Source of the DNA: Balneolaceae bacterium
Lineage (GTDB): Bacteria; Bacteroidota; Rhodothermia; Balneolales; Balneolaceae
NCBI GenBank assembly: GCA_017643365.1
Contig: JAEPNO010000015.1
Coordinates: forward strand, 1-64,000
Length of the DNA: 64,000 nt
Reading direction: 5' to 3'
The notes beneath the pieces were generated by a model. It made no database searches. It had not been told where the DNA came from and was given only the letters and a program-made list of their open reading frames with translations. Both the position numbers and the translations under genes were made by a program. Numbering within the stretch: the stretch's first letter is position 1; each line of letters begins with the position of its first letter. Shown here piece after piece: positions 43,179 through 52,663 of the stretch.

Positions 43179-45536
43179 ATGATCAAAAGAATTCATCTAC
43201 TCCTATTTTTACTATTTCCTATCGCTGCACATGCGCAAACCGGCGAGCTAACCGGAACTGTTACTGATGCTAAAACCGGCGAGCCTCTCATCGGCGCTAC
43301 AGTTATTTTGGAAGGCACTTCAATTGGTGATGCCACCGACGAAAACGGTCGATATCTGATTACCCGCATCCCAACGAAAACTTATAACCTCGTTTTTTCT
43401 TTTGTGGGATATACTTCCATCACCAAATTTAATGTGGTAATTCGTTCGGAAGGTAATCCCGATTTGAATGTTGCCTTACAGGAAGACGCACAACAACTTG
43501 GCGAGGTGGTGGTGACTCCAAACCCATTCGAAAAACTGCAAACTACTCCGCTTTCCATCCAAAAATTCAGCCAGGAAGAAGTGGCCTCTTACCCCGGTGG
43601 GAATAACGACATCGCCAAAGTGGTACAATCGTTGCCCGGCGTGGGCGGAACCGTTGGTGGCTTTCGTAACGATGTTATCATTCGAGGTGGTGCACCGAAC
43701 GAGAACGTGTATTATTTGGATGGCATCGAAATCCCAAACATCAATCATTTTGCAACTCAAGGTAGCGCCGGCGGACCGGTGGGCTTGTTGAATGTCTCGT
43801 TTTTTGAAGGCGTAACACTGTCGGCATCTTCTTTTGATGCCCAATACGATAACGCTCTTTCAGGAGTTTTACAGTTCGATCAACGCAATGGAAATGCGCG
43901 CGAGTTTACCGGGAATTTTCGGCTTGGATCCAGCGAATCTGCATTAACCGTAGAAGGACCTCTTTTTAAAGGGGATGATGCCGAAGCAAATACAACCTTC
44001 ATCGCCTCGGTTCGTCGTTCATATCTACAATTGCTTTTTCAAGCCATTGGGCTCCCATTTCTACCGGATTACTGGGATTATCAGTACAAAGTGAATCACC
44101 AAATTGATGATTACAACAGCTTGCTGATTACCGGAGTAGGCTCAATCGATAATTTTGCGATCAACGAGTTGGATGAATACGATGCTGAGCAAAAAGCAAT
44201 TCAGGAACAGGTGCCTGTCATCAAACAGCAAACCAATACGGTAGGAGCAAGTTGGAATCGTCGATTCAAAGATCGTTCGGGTAGTTTACGACTCACATTG
44301 AGCACCAATCGACTCGAAAACGAATTCTCACAGTTCGAAGATAATGTGAGTCAATCCGGGCTTTACTTTAGAAACGATGCTGTTGAACAGGAGATCAAAC
44401 TTCGGGCAAATGTGACCAAGTTTATGGGCGATTGGATTACAAACTATGGCGGATCCATCCAAAACGTATCGTACACCAACGAAACTACCGATTTAGTAAA
44501 TAGCGCAACCTTTAACTCAGCCATCGACTTTTATAAATATGGTTTGTTCGCACAGTCTTCTCGAAGTTTCAGCGATCGAACCACTTTCTCTTTTGGAGTG
44601 CGTTTTGATGGCAACACCTTTACCGATTCTGGCAATGAACTCTGGCGAACTTTTAGTCCACGAGTTTCGAAATCGTTTAAAATAACCGAAGATGGTACAT
44701 GGACGTTAAACTCTTCGCTTGGGCGATATTATAAAATCCCGCCTTACACCATTCTTGGTTTCGAGAATAATTCCGGTGCATTCGTAAACAAGAATGCAGA
44801 ATACATTCGAACCGATCACGCTGTTCTTGGGCTTGAATACCTGATCAACGATCGTTCGCGAATCACCTTAGAAGGCTTTTTCAAAGATTATGGAAATTAC
44901 CCGGTTTCCCAGCGCGATTCGGTGTCGCTGGCAAACAAAGGCGGTGGGTTTGAAGTTTTAGGCAGTGAGCCTGTTCAAACTATTGGTGAAGGTCGAACTT
45001 ATGGAGCAGAGTTGTTATTTCAGCAGAAATTTACCGGAAAATGGTACGCCATCGCAGCTTTTACGCTGTACAAAAGTGAGTTCACGAATGGCTTTTCGGA
45101 TGAATACCGTCCTTCCGTTTGGGATAACAACTTGCTGATTTCCCTTTTGGGCGGCTACAAGTTTGGCAACAATTGGGAAATAAGTGCCCGATATCGATAT
45201 CTGGGAGCATCACCCTACGCTCCGGTGAATCGACCGGCGACTTTGGAAAATTACCCGGCCATTATTCGCGATTTTTCCCGGATTGGAGATCAGGAATTAT
45301 CGGCTTTTAACCAAATGGATATCCGCATCGATAAAAAATGGAATTTCCGACGTTGGAGCTTAGATGTGTTTATTGAAATTCAGAATGCACTGGCGCAAGA
45401 GAATCCTGAAGAACCTCAATTTGGACTTGCCCGAAATGAGGCCGGAGAGGTAGAAGACCCTCGCCGTCTAGTTCAGGTAAATCTTGAAAATGAAGCCGCA
45501 GTTTTACCTTCGATTGGGTTGGTGATTAATTTTTAA
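43179..45536 (+). CDS. TonB-dependent outer-membrane receptor
   Basis: 785 aa from ATG 43179 (MIKRIHLLLFLLFPIAAHAQ signal peptide); an earlier start would mask the signal. A carboxypeptidase-regulatory-like domain (GELTGTVTDAKTGEPLIGATV...DENGRYLITRIP) is followed by the plug (GGFRNDVIIRGGAPNENVYYLDGIEIPN) and a beta-barrel of about 550 residues ending in LPSIGLVINF. It takes up a substrate across the outer membrane with TonB energy. There is no SusD partner next to it. Placement opposite the sugar sensor and before amylosucrase suggests an oligosaccharide or sucrose. Confidence 0.93.
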   Translation: MIKRIHLLLFLLFPIAAHAQTGELTGTVTDAKTGEPLIGATVILEGTSIGDATDENGRYLITRIPTKTYNLVFSFVGYTSITKFNVVIRSEGNPDLNVALQEDAQQLGEVVVTPNPFEKLQTTPLSIQKFSQEEVASYPGGNNDIAKVVQSLPGVGGTVGGFRNDVIIRGGAPNENVYYLDGIEIPNINHFATQGSAGGPVGLLNVSFFEGVTLSASSFDAQYDNALSGVLQFDQRNGNAREFTGNFRLGSSESALTVEGPLFKGDDAEANTTFIASVRRSYLQLLFQAIGLPFLPDYWDYQYKVNHQIDDYNSLLITGVGSIDNFAINELDEYDAEQKAIQEQVPVIKQQTNTVGASWNRRFKDRSGSLRLTLSTNRLENEFSQFEDNVSQSGLYFRNDAVEQEIKLRANVTKFMGDWITNYGGSIQNVSYTNETTDLVNSATFNSAIDFYKYGLFAQSSRSFSDRTTFSFGVRFDGNTFTDSGNELWRTFSPRVSKSFKITEDGTWTLNSSLGRYYKIPPYTILGFENNSGAFVNKNAEYIRTDHAVLGLEYLINDRSRITLEGFFKDYGNYPVSQRDSVSLANKGGGFEVLGSEPVQTIGEGRTYGAELLFQQKFTGKWYAIAAFTLYKSEFTNGFSDEYRPSVWDNNLLISLLGGYKFGNNWEISARYRYLGASPYAPVNRPATLENYPAIIRDFSRIGDQELSAFNQMDIRIDKKWNFRRWSLDVFIEIQNALAQENPEEPQFGLARNEAGEVEDPRRLVQVNLENEAAVLPSIGLVINF

Positions 45537-45589
45537 TTATCGTTTTGTAAACTTTAGCACTGTGTATAATCTGTACTAAATTCTTCTCA

Positions 45590-45636
45590 TAACCCACCTC
45601 TCCCCGACCCTCTCCTGCATCAGGTGAGGGAGCTCC
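45590..45636. repeat. C-rich palindromic intergenic repeat
   Basis: 'acccacctctccccgaccctctcc' followed by 'ggtgagggagctcc' in the spacer after the TonB receptor gene, with complementary ccctc/gaggg and ctcctgcatcaggtgag parts. It resembles the C-rich blocks beside tex. No gene in 45537-45754. Confidence 0.5.
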
Positions 45637-45754
45637 TTGATCAGATTAGAGTTTTCTGGCATGGTCTTTTAATAACATAATTCCAAGAAATATGAAGTCG
45701 TAAGTTTAATCATCTAAGCTTATTGATAAAAGCCGTTCAACGAACGATGACCTT

Positions 45755-46426
45755 TTAATCCCCCCATCTCTGCTTAAAATCTTCTTTGTAACTGGCGCCG
45801 ATTGGGATTTCTGAGTCACCAATGTGGATCAGATTGCCTTCTACATAATCTACTGCTGAAATTGAAACGGCATACGATTTATGTACTCTAATTATTCGTT
45901 CTTGGCTTAATTCCATCAGCTTTTTCATGGTCATGTACACCGTTATTTTCTGCTCGTTAAGATGAAATTGTAGGTAATCCCCTTTTGATTCAACAAACCG
46001 GATATCAGCTACATCAATACGGTAACTCCTGCCGTCTGTTTTTACAGTAAAACTTACGTCTCGTTTATCAACCACCTTTTTCACCTTATCAACGGCTTGC
46101 AAAAACCGGGGAAATGCAATGGGTTTGAGCAAATAATCAACCACGTTTAATTCATAGCCATCCAGAGCAAACTCAGGGTATGCCGTTGTCAAAATCACGT
46201 TTGGTTGAACTGTCTGGCTCCTAAGAAAATCAATACCGGAAAGCTTAGGCATGTTTATATCCAGAAAAATCAAATCAACTCGCTTTTTCTTTAAAATCTC
46301 AATCAACTCCAAAGCATTACTGCATTCGCCAACCAAATTTAAACCGGGAGCATCCGACACAAATTGACGCAAAATATCTCTGGCAATAGGCTCGTCATCA
46401 ACAATCACACAAGTGAAATCAGTCAT
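45755..46426 (-). CDS. LytTR-family response regulator
   Basis: 223 aa. Receiver domain with CVIVDDEPIARDIL acidic pair, phospho-acceptor Asp in RVDLIFLDINMPKLSG (about 54) and Lys in DYLLKPIAFPRFL; C-terminal LytTR DNA-binding domain (YRIDVADIRFVESKGDYLQFHL ... IRVHKSYAVSISAVDYVEGNLI). Its start overlaps the histidine kinase stop by 8 bases, so the two form a cognate LytS/LytR-like pair. Confidence 0.95.
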   Translation of the reverse strand: MTDFTCVIVDDEPIARDILRQFVSDAPGLNLVGECSNALELIEILKKKRVDLIFLDINMPKLSGIDFLRSQTVQPNVILTTAYPEFALDGYELNVVDYLLKPIAFPRFLQAVDKVKKVVDKRDVSFTVKTDGRSYRIDVADIRFVESKGDYLQFHLNEQKITVYMTMKKLMELSQERIIRVHKSYAVSISAVDYVEGNLIHIGDSEIPIGASYKEDFKQRWGD

Positions 46427-47453
46427 AGCTTATCCTCAATGTTACTTCAAATTCGTGATCGTTTTCGCTGATCTCGAGTTGATGCCGTTTCGGGTAAAGT
46501 AGATCCAATCGTTTTCGAATATTCGACAACCCAACCCCTGTTGTATTTAGTTTACCATCATCTTTTTTATCGATGCTATTCGAGCAAACCATCTCGAAAG
46601 AATTTGACTCGACGGTGATTTTTAAAATAACAAAAGCCCCTTTTTGCTGGATATTTCCGTGCTTTAACGCGTTTTCCAGAAATTCAATTAACATCAACGC
46701 CGGTATTTTTTGATCAGAAATTTTTCCCATCAAAACCATCCGAAGTTGATCGGAATGATCAAGCCGCACTTTTTGCAACTTGATGTATTCTTTCAGGTAA
46801 TCAATTTCATCACTCAAATTTGCCAACTCATCATTCGACTGCTCAAGATTGTATCGCAGTATTTGTGATAACGATAGGATTCTTTCAGGCGTCTCAGGTG
46901 CTTTCTTGATGCTCAAACCATAAATGGTATTAAGGCTATTGAACAAGAAATGTGGACTGATTTGAGCTCGCAATGCCTTCAACTCGTTGGTTGAATTCAG
47001 TTCTTTCAATTCAGCATTTTCTTTCTTCAGTTCGAGTGCTTCAAACCAAGATTTCGATAACACAAGAAGTGTTGAAATAACGTAATAGATCAATAATATC
47101 CCGAAAGTTTCCAGAGGATTATAAACCGCAACAAAGTAAAAGTCGGGGAACACCCAATCTGAAATCGAAGAAAAAGTTAAGTGATACAAGTGGAATGCAA
47201 AAAAGAACAGAAACAAACTGGTTATCCCATATACCCAATATTTTCCCTTTTCAAGATGCTTAGGGATCAACAGAAATACATTAAAACTCACAAAGGCAAT
47301 TAAATGAATGTGAAAAAGTGAGGTGTAAATCACATCCAAAATTGTAGTTTCGCCATCCTGATCCATTACCCGTAGTAACACGAAAAAAGAAATCACCCAA
47401 AACAGCCCGTGCTGAATCAGGTGATTTAATCTCGATTTAGTTCTATTGGTCAT
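46419..47453 (-). CDS. LytS/YehU-like sensor histidine kinase
   Basis: 344 aa from ATG 47451-47453 (MTNRTKSRLNHLIQ); a longer frame would lie inside the upstream lipoprotein gene. About four TM helices (FWVISFFVLLRV, FHIHLIAFVSFNVFLLI, WVYGITSLFLFFFAFHLYHLTF, FGILLIYYVISTLLVL), a short coiled segment, the His_kinase domain with phospho-His in LRAQISPHFLFNSLNTIYG, and HATPase (ALMLIEFLENALKHGN). It pairs with the LytTR regulator downstream. Confidence 0.93.
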   Translation of the reverse strand: MTNRTKSRLNHLIQHGLFWVISFFVLLRVMDQDGETTILDVIYTSLFHIHLIAFVSFNVFLLIPKHLEKGKYWVYGITSLFLFFFAFHLYHLTFSSISDWVFPDFYFVAVYNPLETFGILLIYYVISTLLVLSKSWFEALELKKENAELKELNSTNELKALRAQISPHFLFNSLNTIYGLSIKKAPETPERILSLSQILRYNLEQSNDELANLSDEIDYLKEYIKLQKVRLDHSDQLRMVLMGKISDQKIPALMLIEFLENALKHGNIQQKGAFVILKITVESNSFEMVCSNSIDKKDDGKLNTTGVGLSNIRKRLDLLYPKRHQLEISENDHEFEVTLRISYD

Positions 47454-48117
47454 GGCTGAACCCTTTGAATGTGAATTCAGTTGCTCCTTCAAACGCTTCC
47501 TCTTCATGCGCGTATTTTTCAACGAATTTGCGAAGCTCGTCGGTTGAAGCAGTTATTAAAATGGTATCGTCGGCTTTTTCATGTTTAATACGCACTCGGT
47601 TCGCGCTAATCAGTTCTCGAATAAACGACGATTTAAACATTTCGATTGAAAGTACTTGATCGGCAATCTCAATCTTAGAAAAAGTGTGAACCGGGAAGAA
47701 ATGATTATCTACAAAAGTAGGCTCACTGTCTTCAATTTTACTTAGGCTTTTGGCAAACACATATAAATCCAGAAAATATGCCTCATTGAGTTCGGTAACA
47801 GCTCCAATAAAAATTGCGGTATCTGCTTTTTGATCCTCCAAATATTCAAATAGAATCATGTACGCATTTCCTATATCCAGCGCATCGTCTTCATCGATCT
47901 CAGCATCAGTAGCTAAAAAGAATTCTTCTAAGTTCGGGAACTTTGAGATGTCGTTAATAAAGGTCCAGCGCTGATCATCGGTTTCCCATATACCTTCAAG
48001 TCCGGGATATAATATGGCGTTTTCTTCTTCCACTAAAGGATGCACCGATTTCAAAAAACATCCGGATTGAACTAAATAGAGAATGATTAATAATAGAAAG
48101 TAATGTATGCGTCTCAT
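47443..48117 (-). CDS. Unknown lipoprotein, first gene of the LytTR operon
   Basis: 224 aa from the ATG at 48115-48117 (MRRIHYFLLLIILYLVQSGCFLKSVHP): signal peptide with lipobox VQSGC. The mature part contains LEGIWETDDQRWTFINDI, a lipocalin-like start, and beta-rich sequence. Function unknown. The stop overlaps the kinase start by 11 bases, suggesting a linked sensor function at the envelope. Confidence 0.8.
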   Translation of the reverse strand: MRRIHYFLLLIILYLVQSGCFLKSVHPLVEEENAILYPGLEGIWETDDQRWTFINDISKFPNLEEFFLATDAEIDEDDALDIGNAYMILFEYLEDQKADTAIFIGAVTELNEAYFLDLYVFAKSLSKIEDSEPTFVDNHFFPVHTFSKIEIADQVLSIEMFKSSFIRELISANRVRIKHEKADDTILITASTDELRKFVEKYAHEEEAFEGATEFTFKGFSHDQ

Positions 48118-48265
48118 ATTGTAATTAGTTTGATAGTGATTACGCATCAAAGAAACGGAGGTATTTACTCTCCTTAAAAACTATTCGATGAACCATGTCT
48201 TCTGCACGATGAACAGGTTTTCATTCATTGATTGGCGATCAACTAACTACTATCTCGCTGTATAA

Positions 48266-50176
48266 TTAATCCAACTTCACCCACATTCCCTGATAACCGC
48301 TCAACACAATAGAACCATCCAAGTCAACATGATTGCCGGTTAGCACATCTACACCAACGCTCATCCAACAACGAATTTCCTGTTCCGATTCACTAAAGTT
48401 TTGGATAATCACAAGTTTCTCATTTTCATTTTGCTTGATGAAGCCTAACACATGATCGTTGTGTGTTTCCACCAAATCCACTTTGTTATTGCCTAATGCA
48501 GCATGTTCTTTACGAAATTGAATACGGTGCTTTAATGCTTGAAAGATAGCTCCTTCAATCCCCTGCCCTTTTTTCGCAGTTTGCACTTTTCCCCAATCCA
48601 TAGCCACCCGGTGCACCCAGCGCGTATCTTCTTTTTTGGATGGATCCTGTTCATAGCTGTAGTCATTCATCAACCCGATTTCATCCCCAAGATAAATAAG
48701 TGGAATACCGCCGATAGTTAAGGCGATACTGTAAAGAGCAATAATTCGGTTAATTGCATCTTTTTCACGCCCTTTATCATGTAATTCAATGGCTTGCTCT
48801 AAACCTGCTAACGATGCCGTTGTCCCACAAACTCTAAGATCGCCATTTGTTGGGTTGTATTGGAAAGGTTGCCCTTTGGCAAAAGAGCCGGAAAATTCTT
48901 TCGCGTAAAAATGATTTAGAAAAAATCGATGTCCTTCCGGAAATATCCCCAGACCTTGGGCGTCGTCATCCGAAAAGGTCCAGCCGATGTCGTCGTGGCT
49001 GCGCACATAATTAACCCACGCACAATCTTCGGGGATATAAAATCGATTTTCGATCGACTTTTTCAGCAATTTGACCTCACGCGTGGCCATACTTTCCCAA
49101 ATCAGCGCCATCACCGTAGGGTTATAAGAAAGCTGGCACTCCTCTTGATCCACATATTTTGCAACATCATCAGGGTGGACGATTGCCTCCGATTTGAAAG
49201 TAAGAGCTGGGGCTGCCATCCTCGCTGCCGCATTTAATGCGCGAATTAGAGCATGAGCTTGAGGTAAATTCTCGCAATTGGTACCCATTTGCTTCCAAGT
49301 GAATGGCACGGCATCCAGCCGAAGTACATCAATCCCTTGATTTGCCAAAAAAAGCATTTCTTTAGCTATAGCGATGAGTACTTCCGGATTTCGATAGTTT
49401 AAATCCCACTGAAAGTTGTGGAAGGTGCTCCAAACCCATTCGCCGGTTTCTTTATTTTGATGGAAGCTTCCCCGACGAATTTCCGGAAAAATCTCGCGTA
49501 GGTTTTGTTCGTACTGGTTTGGAATGGTTTTATCGGGGAAAAAGAAATAGAAGTCTTTGTAAAAAGGATCGCCGGCTTTCGCTTTTTTCGCCCACTCGTG
49601 TTCATCGGAGGTGTGATTATTCACAAAATCCACCACCAGACTAATTCCTTCTTTTCTAAACTTTTTCGACAGTTTTTTTAAGCCGGCCATGGTGCCTAAA
49701 CTTGGCTCAACTTTTCGATAGCTACTCACTGCGTAACCACCATCACTTTCGGGATGCGGTCGATCAAACAGGGGCATCAAGTGCAGATAGGTGACTCCCA
49801 GTTCTTTAAAATAAGGTAGTTTTTCTTCGATGCCGTCCAGATTACCGGCAAATAAATCAACATAACAAACGGCACCAACCATTTTGTGCGATGCAAACCA
49901 AGTTGGATTTTCAATTCGCTCGGCATCCACTTCTCGAAGATACTTTGGACGTTTTTTCCAACTTAGCCCCGCTTCCAGTATCATTTTTTCGGCATAAAAG
50001 TACCAATCGGGTTGATCGCTGTAGAGGAAGTGAAGCTCATGAAGTAATTTCTCTACATGATCCTGAACTCTGGTTATGAAAATCGTTAAATCATTCGCCT
50101 TCCATTCAGAAAATTCTGAGGTTACCGCGTTTAGAATACGCTGCTTTGTTCGTTTGAGTGCTTTTTCGTTGATCAT
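48266..50176 (-). CDS. Amylosucrase (GH13 subfamily 4)
   Basis: 636 aa, no signal peptide, so cytoplasmic. It matches amylosucrase/sucrose hydrolase along its whole length: DGGYAVSSYRKVEPSLG, VVDFVNNHTSDEHEWA, nucleophile Asp in IDVLRLDAVPFTWKQMGTNCENLPQAHALIRA, acid/base Glu in LTFKSEAIVHPDDV, and VRSHDDIGWTFSDDDA. It splits sucrose and either adds the glucose to an alpha-glucan or hydrolyses it, releasing fructose. That fits the fructokinase, phosphofructokinase and sugar porter 7-10 kb away. Hydrolase versus glucan synthesis cannot be decided from sequence. Confidence 0.92.
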   Translation of the reverse strand: MINEKALKRTKQRILNAVTSEFSEWKANDLTIFITRVQDHVEKLLHELHFLYSDQPDWYFYAEKMILEAGLSWKKRPKYLREVDAERIENPTWFASHKMVGAVCYVDLFAGNLDGIEEKLPYFKELGVTYLHLMPLFDRPHPESDGGYAVSSYRKVEPSLGTMAGLKKLSKKFRKEGISLVVDFVNNHTSDEHEWAKKAKAGDPFYKDFYFFFPDKTIPNQYEQNLREIFPEIRRGSFHQNKETGEWVWSTFHNFQWDLNYRNPEVLIAIAKEMLFLANQGIDVLRLDAVPFTWKQMGTNCENLPQAHALIRALNAAARMAAPALTFKSEAIVHPDDVAKYVDQEECQLSYNPTVMALIWESMATREVKLLKKSIENRFYIPEDCAWVNYVRSHDDIGWTFSDDDAQGLGIFPEGHRFFLNHFYAKEFSGSFAKGQPFQYNPTNGDLRVCGTTASLAGLEQAIELHDKGREKDAINRIIALYSIALTIGGIPLIYLGDEIGLMNDYSYEQDPSKKEDTRWVHRVAMDWGKVQTAKKGQGIEGAIFQALKHRIQFRKEHAALGNNKVDLVETHNDHVLGFIKQNENEKLVIIQNFSESEQEIRCWMSVGVDVLTGNHVDLDGSIVLSGYQGMWVKLD

Positions 50177-50496
50177 ATAATGTTGATCTCTACAGGAATG
50201 TGATTACTAGTGCTTTTTGAATACTCAACAATCATAACATCAGCCTTCGTGGCGATTAAATAATCAGGCATGCGGCTTGTCTGTAAGCGATTGAGTGATG
50301 AGTAGATTTCTTGTGTGATGGATTTTAATATAACTTTTGGGATTAAGCCAATATCTTAATTGCCGAAAACCGACCTGATTTCAAATATATAATTGATTTT
50401 TTTTCGATGGGATTTTCAAAGGCAGTCAAAAATGTGTAATATTTGTCTTTGAACTATCTGCAAACGAGGGGCATAACGTCTTAGTAATTGTAATTC
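50177..50496. other. Gene-less divergent spacer between amylosucrase and response regulator
   Basis: No supported frame. Contains gtgattac at 50200-50207 (AGTAATCAC read toward amylosucrase, about 22 bases before its start). Presumably holds both promoters. Confidence 0.5.
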
Positions 50497-50871
50497 ATGG
50501 ACAGCAATAATAGAAAAACAGTAATGATTGTAGAGGATGACCTAATCCTAAATCTACTGTACGAAAGTTATCTAGAAAAATTAGGTTACGATGCAGAAGG
50601 TGAACTAGTATATGGTAAAACTGCCATAGAGGTAGCACGTAGAATCAGCCCTGATTTAATTTTAATGGACATTTCTCTTGAAGGAACGATGGACGGAATT
50701 GATGCGATGAAAGAAATTCGCACTTTTTCTGACGTGCCCGTTATTTACATAACCGGGAATTCCGATCCTTACCATGTTCAACGTGCCAAAGAAACGAACT
50801 ATCTCGATTATTTAGTAAAACCTATCGAGTTCAATGATATCAAAGAATCGCTGGAAAGAAATTTCAAGTAA
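50497..50871 (+). CDS. Single-domain response regulator
   Basis: 124 aa, only a receiver domain: MIVEDDLILNLLYESYLEKLGY (acidic pair), phospho-acceptor Asp in PDLILMDISLEGTMDGID, signalling Thr in VIYITGNSDP and Lys in DYLVKPIEFNDIKESL. No output domain. It may be a phosphate shuttle or work with the kinase gene 73 bases downstream, or with the REC-less sugar sensor at 41139-42986. Confidence 0.9.
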   Translation: MDSNNRKTVMIVEDDLILNLLYESYLEKLGYDAEGELVYGKTAIEVARRISPDLILMDISLEGTMDGIDAMKEIRTFSDVPVIYITGNSDPYHVQRAKETNYLDYLVKPIEFNDIKESLERNFK

Positions 50872-50944
50872 TTCTAATCATCTAGTTCACGTTTTTTTAC
50901 CACTTAAGCATTGAATCGATCAGCGTAAGTGATAAATTTATGTA

Positions 50945-52663
50945 ATGAACTCACTTAATAAAGTTTTACGAAATAAAGCCATCCGCTATCTCCTCCTAGG
51001 TTTGGGCTTTGCTGCTGTAATCGCTCTTACAGGCATGAATGTATATTCGCTGTACGATATTCGTGATAAGATGACGATGGGTGTGGAAGAGCGGCAAATA
51101 GCCCTTGTCGAAGATTTGATTCAAGATGTACGACGCGAAATATATTCACCATTTACCGGGCTCAATAAAATCGAACTCGAACCGGTAGAATATTCCATTT
51201 CAGAATCAGGCCAATTTCCTCCTCAACTTCAGGAAAAAATAGAGAAAGCAGCGGCGAGTCCGCTCTTTACCGGCATTTATTACACCCCTGCAGATATTGA
51301 CCCGTGCTTAGATGAATCAAAAATCTATGCCTACAATTACAACGAACACCAGCTGGAACAAACAGGCAATTACCCTACAATACTCTGCGATGGCGTTGGC
51401 TTAGCTCGAACTAAAGCCCGAATTGAGTTGAATAGTTTTAACTACAGATGGAATAATAACATCGAGTTTGATGCGCACAGAACGATGAACATTGGCTTCA
51501 TCAACCTTAAAGAAAACCGTGTAATTGGATATTTGACAACCACTTTAGACAAAGATTACATCGTAAATGATCTGATTCAGCCATTGATGACGCGATATTT
51601 TAGTCCGGATTCTGCCGGCGGCACTGTGCTCTGGTTACACGATTGGGCTAACGATGTTGTACTCGCTACAAATGATCCATCGGTGCAATACGATTTTGAA
51701 ATTGTTGACAAAAGGCAACGCTTTGGAACCAGTATGTTCGAAAACTGGAACATCAAAGTAGCTTTTATGGATAATCCACTTGCCACAGCCTATAACGACA
51801 CTTTGGTTAAAAACTTAGTAGTTCTGGGTTTTGCCGTGTTATTTTTAGTGGGCGCATTGTTATTCATGTTTTATACCGCTCAAAGAGAACGTGCTTTAGC
51901 ACTTCGGCAAGCCGGATTTTTAGCTAACGTAACGCACGAACTGAAAACACCATTAGCGGTAATGCAAGCTGCCGGAGAAAACATTTCGGATGGAAGAGTA
52001 AAAGACACTGCTCGATTAAAACAGTATGGCGACCACATCTATAGTGAAGCAATCCGATTGAGAAAAATGATCGAGAAATTGCTGGATGTGGCTAAAACAG
52101 ATTCCGGCCAAACGCTGATTCAAGCAACACCTGTTAATGTAAATGAAGCACTTAAAGCATTTGTTGCCGAAAACCGTGAGTACATTGAAAGCAAAGGTTT
52201 TAATGTTGGATTAAAACTAACTGCCAAACCTGCATTGGTAATGCTCGATCACGATCATTTTGAAAATGTGATTGGCAATCTCACTGAAAACGCGATTAAA
52301 TACAGTCGGGAAAACAAAAATATATTGTACACATCAAGCTCAAGCGATAAAGAAGTTACAATTAATGTATCCGACACGGGTATCGGGATTCCCCGTAAAC
52401 ATATCAGAAACATTTTTAAGAAGTTCTATCGTGTAGAGGATACTTTAGTAGCCAAGACGAAGGGCCATGGATTGGGTCTTAGCATCGTAAGAAATTTGAT
52501 ACAACTCAACGGCGGTAAAATTGATGTTCAAAGCGAAGTTGGTATTGGAACTACCTTTTCGTTGAAATTTCCAATTTTGGTGAAAGAAGAACATTCGTTA
52601 ACATCCAAGCCCGAAAATAACGCTGAATCAGCAACTGTGATTGACCCAAAAGAATATGCCTAA
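50945..52663 (+). CDS. Membrane sensor histidine kinase
   Basis: 572 aa. TM1 about 15-37 (YLLLGLGFAAVIALTGMNVYSL), an extracytoplasmic domain of about 250 residues, TM2 about 293-314 (NLVVLGFAVLFLVGALLFMFYT), HisKA with LANVTHELKTPLAVMQ, and HATPase (NLTENAIKYS, DTGIGIPRKHIRNIFKKFYR, GHGLGLSIVRNLI). The sensor domain is not recognised. The OmpR-type regulator overlaps its end by 8 bases and is the cognate partner. Confidence 0.93.
   Translation: MNSLNKVLRNKAIRYLLLGLGFAAVIALTGMNVYSLYDIRDKMTMGVEERQIALVEDLIQDVRREIYSPFTGLNKIELEPVEYSISESGQFPPQLQEKIEKAAASPLFTGIYYTPADIDPCLDESKIYAYNYNEHQLEQTGNYPTILCDGVGLARTKARIELNSFNYRWNNNIEFDAHRTMNIGFINLKENRVIGYLTTTLDKDYIVNDLIQPLMTRYFSPDSAGGTVLWLHDWANDVVLATNDPSVQYDFEIVDKRQRFGTSMFENWNIKVAFMDNPLATAYNDTLVKNLVVLGFAVLFLVGALLFMFYTAQRERALALRQAGFLANVTHELKTPLAVMQAAGENISDGRVKDTARLKQYGDHIYSEAIRLRKMIEKLLDVAKTDSGQTLIQATPVNVNEALKAFVAENREYIESKGFNVGLKLTAKPALVMLDHDHFENVIGNLTENAIKYSRENKNILYTSSSSDKEVTINVSDTGIGIPRKHIRNIFKKFYRVEDTLVAKTKGHGLGLSIVRNLIQLNGGKIDVQSEVGIGTTFSLKFPILVKEEHSLTSKPENNAESATVIDPKEYA

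Noticed and set aside
47454-47522. Upstream start for the LytS-like kinase
   Set aside because: It would lie within the lipoprotein gene's coding end; ATG 47453 gives a normal N-terminus and the usual small overlap.
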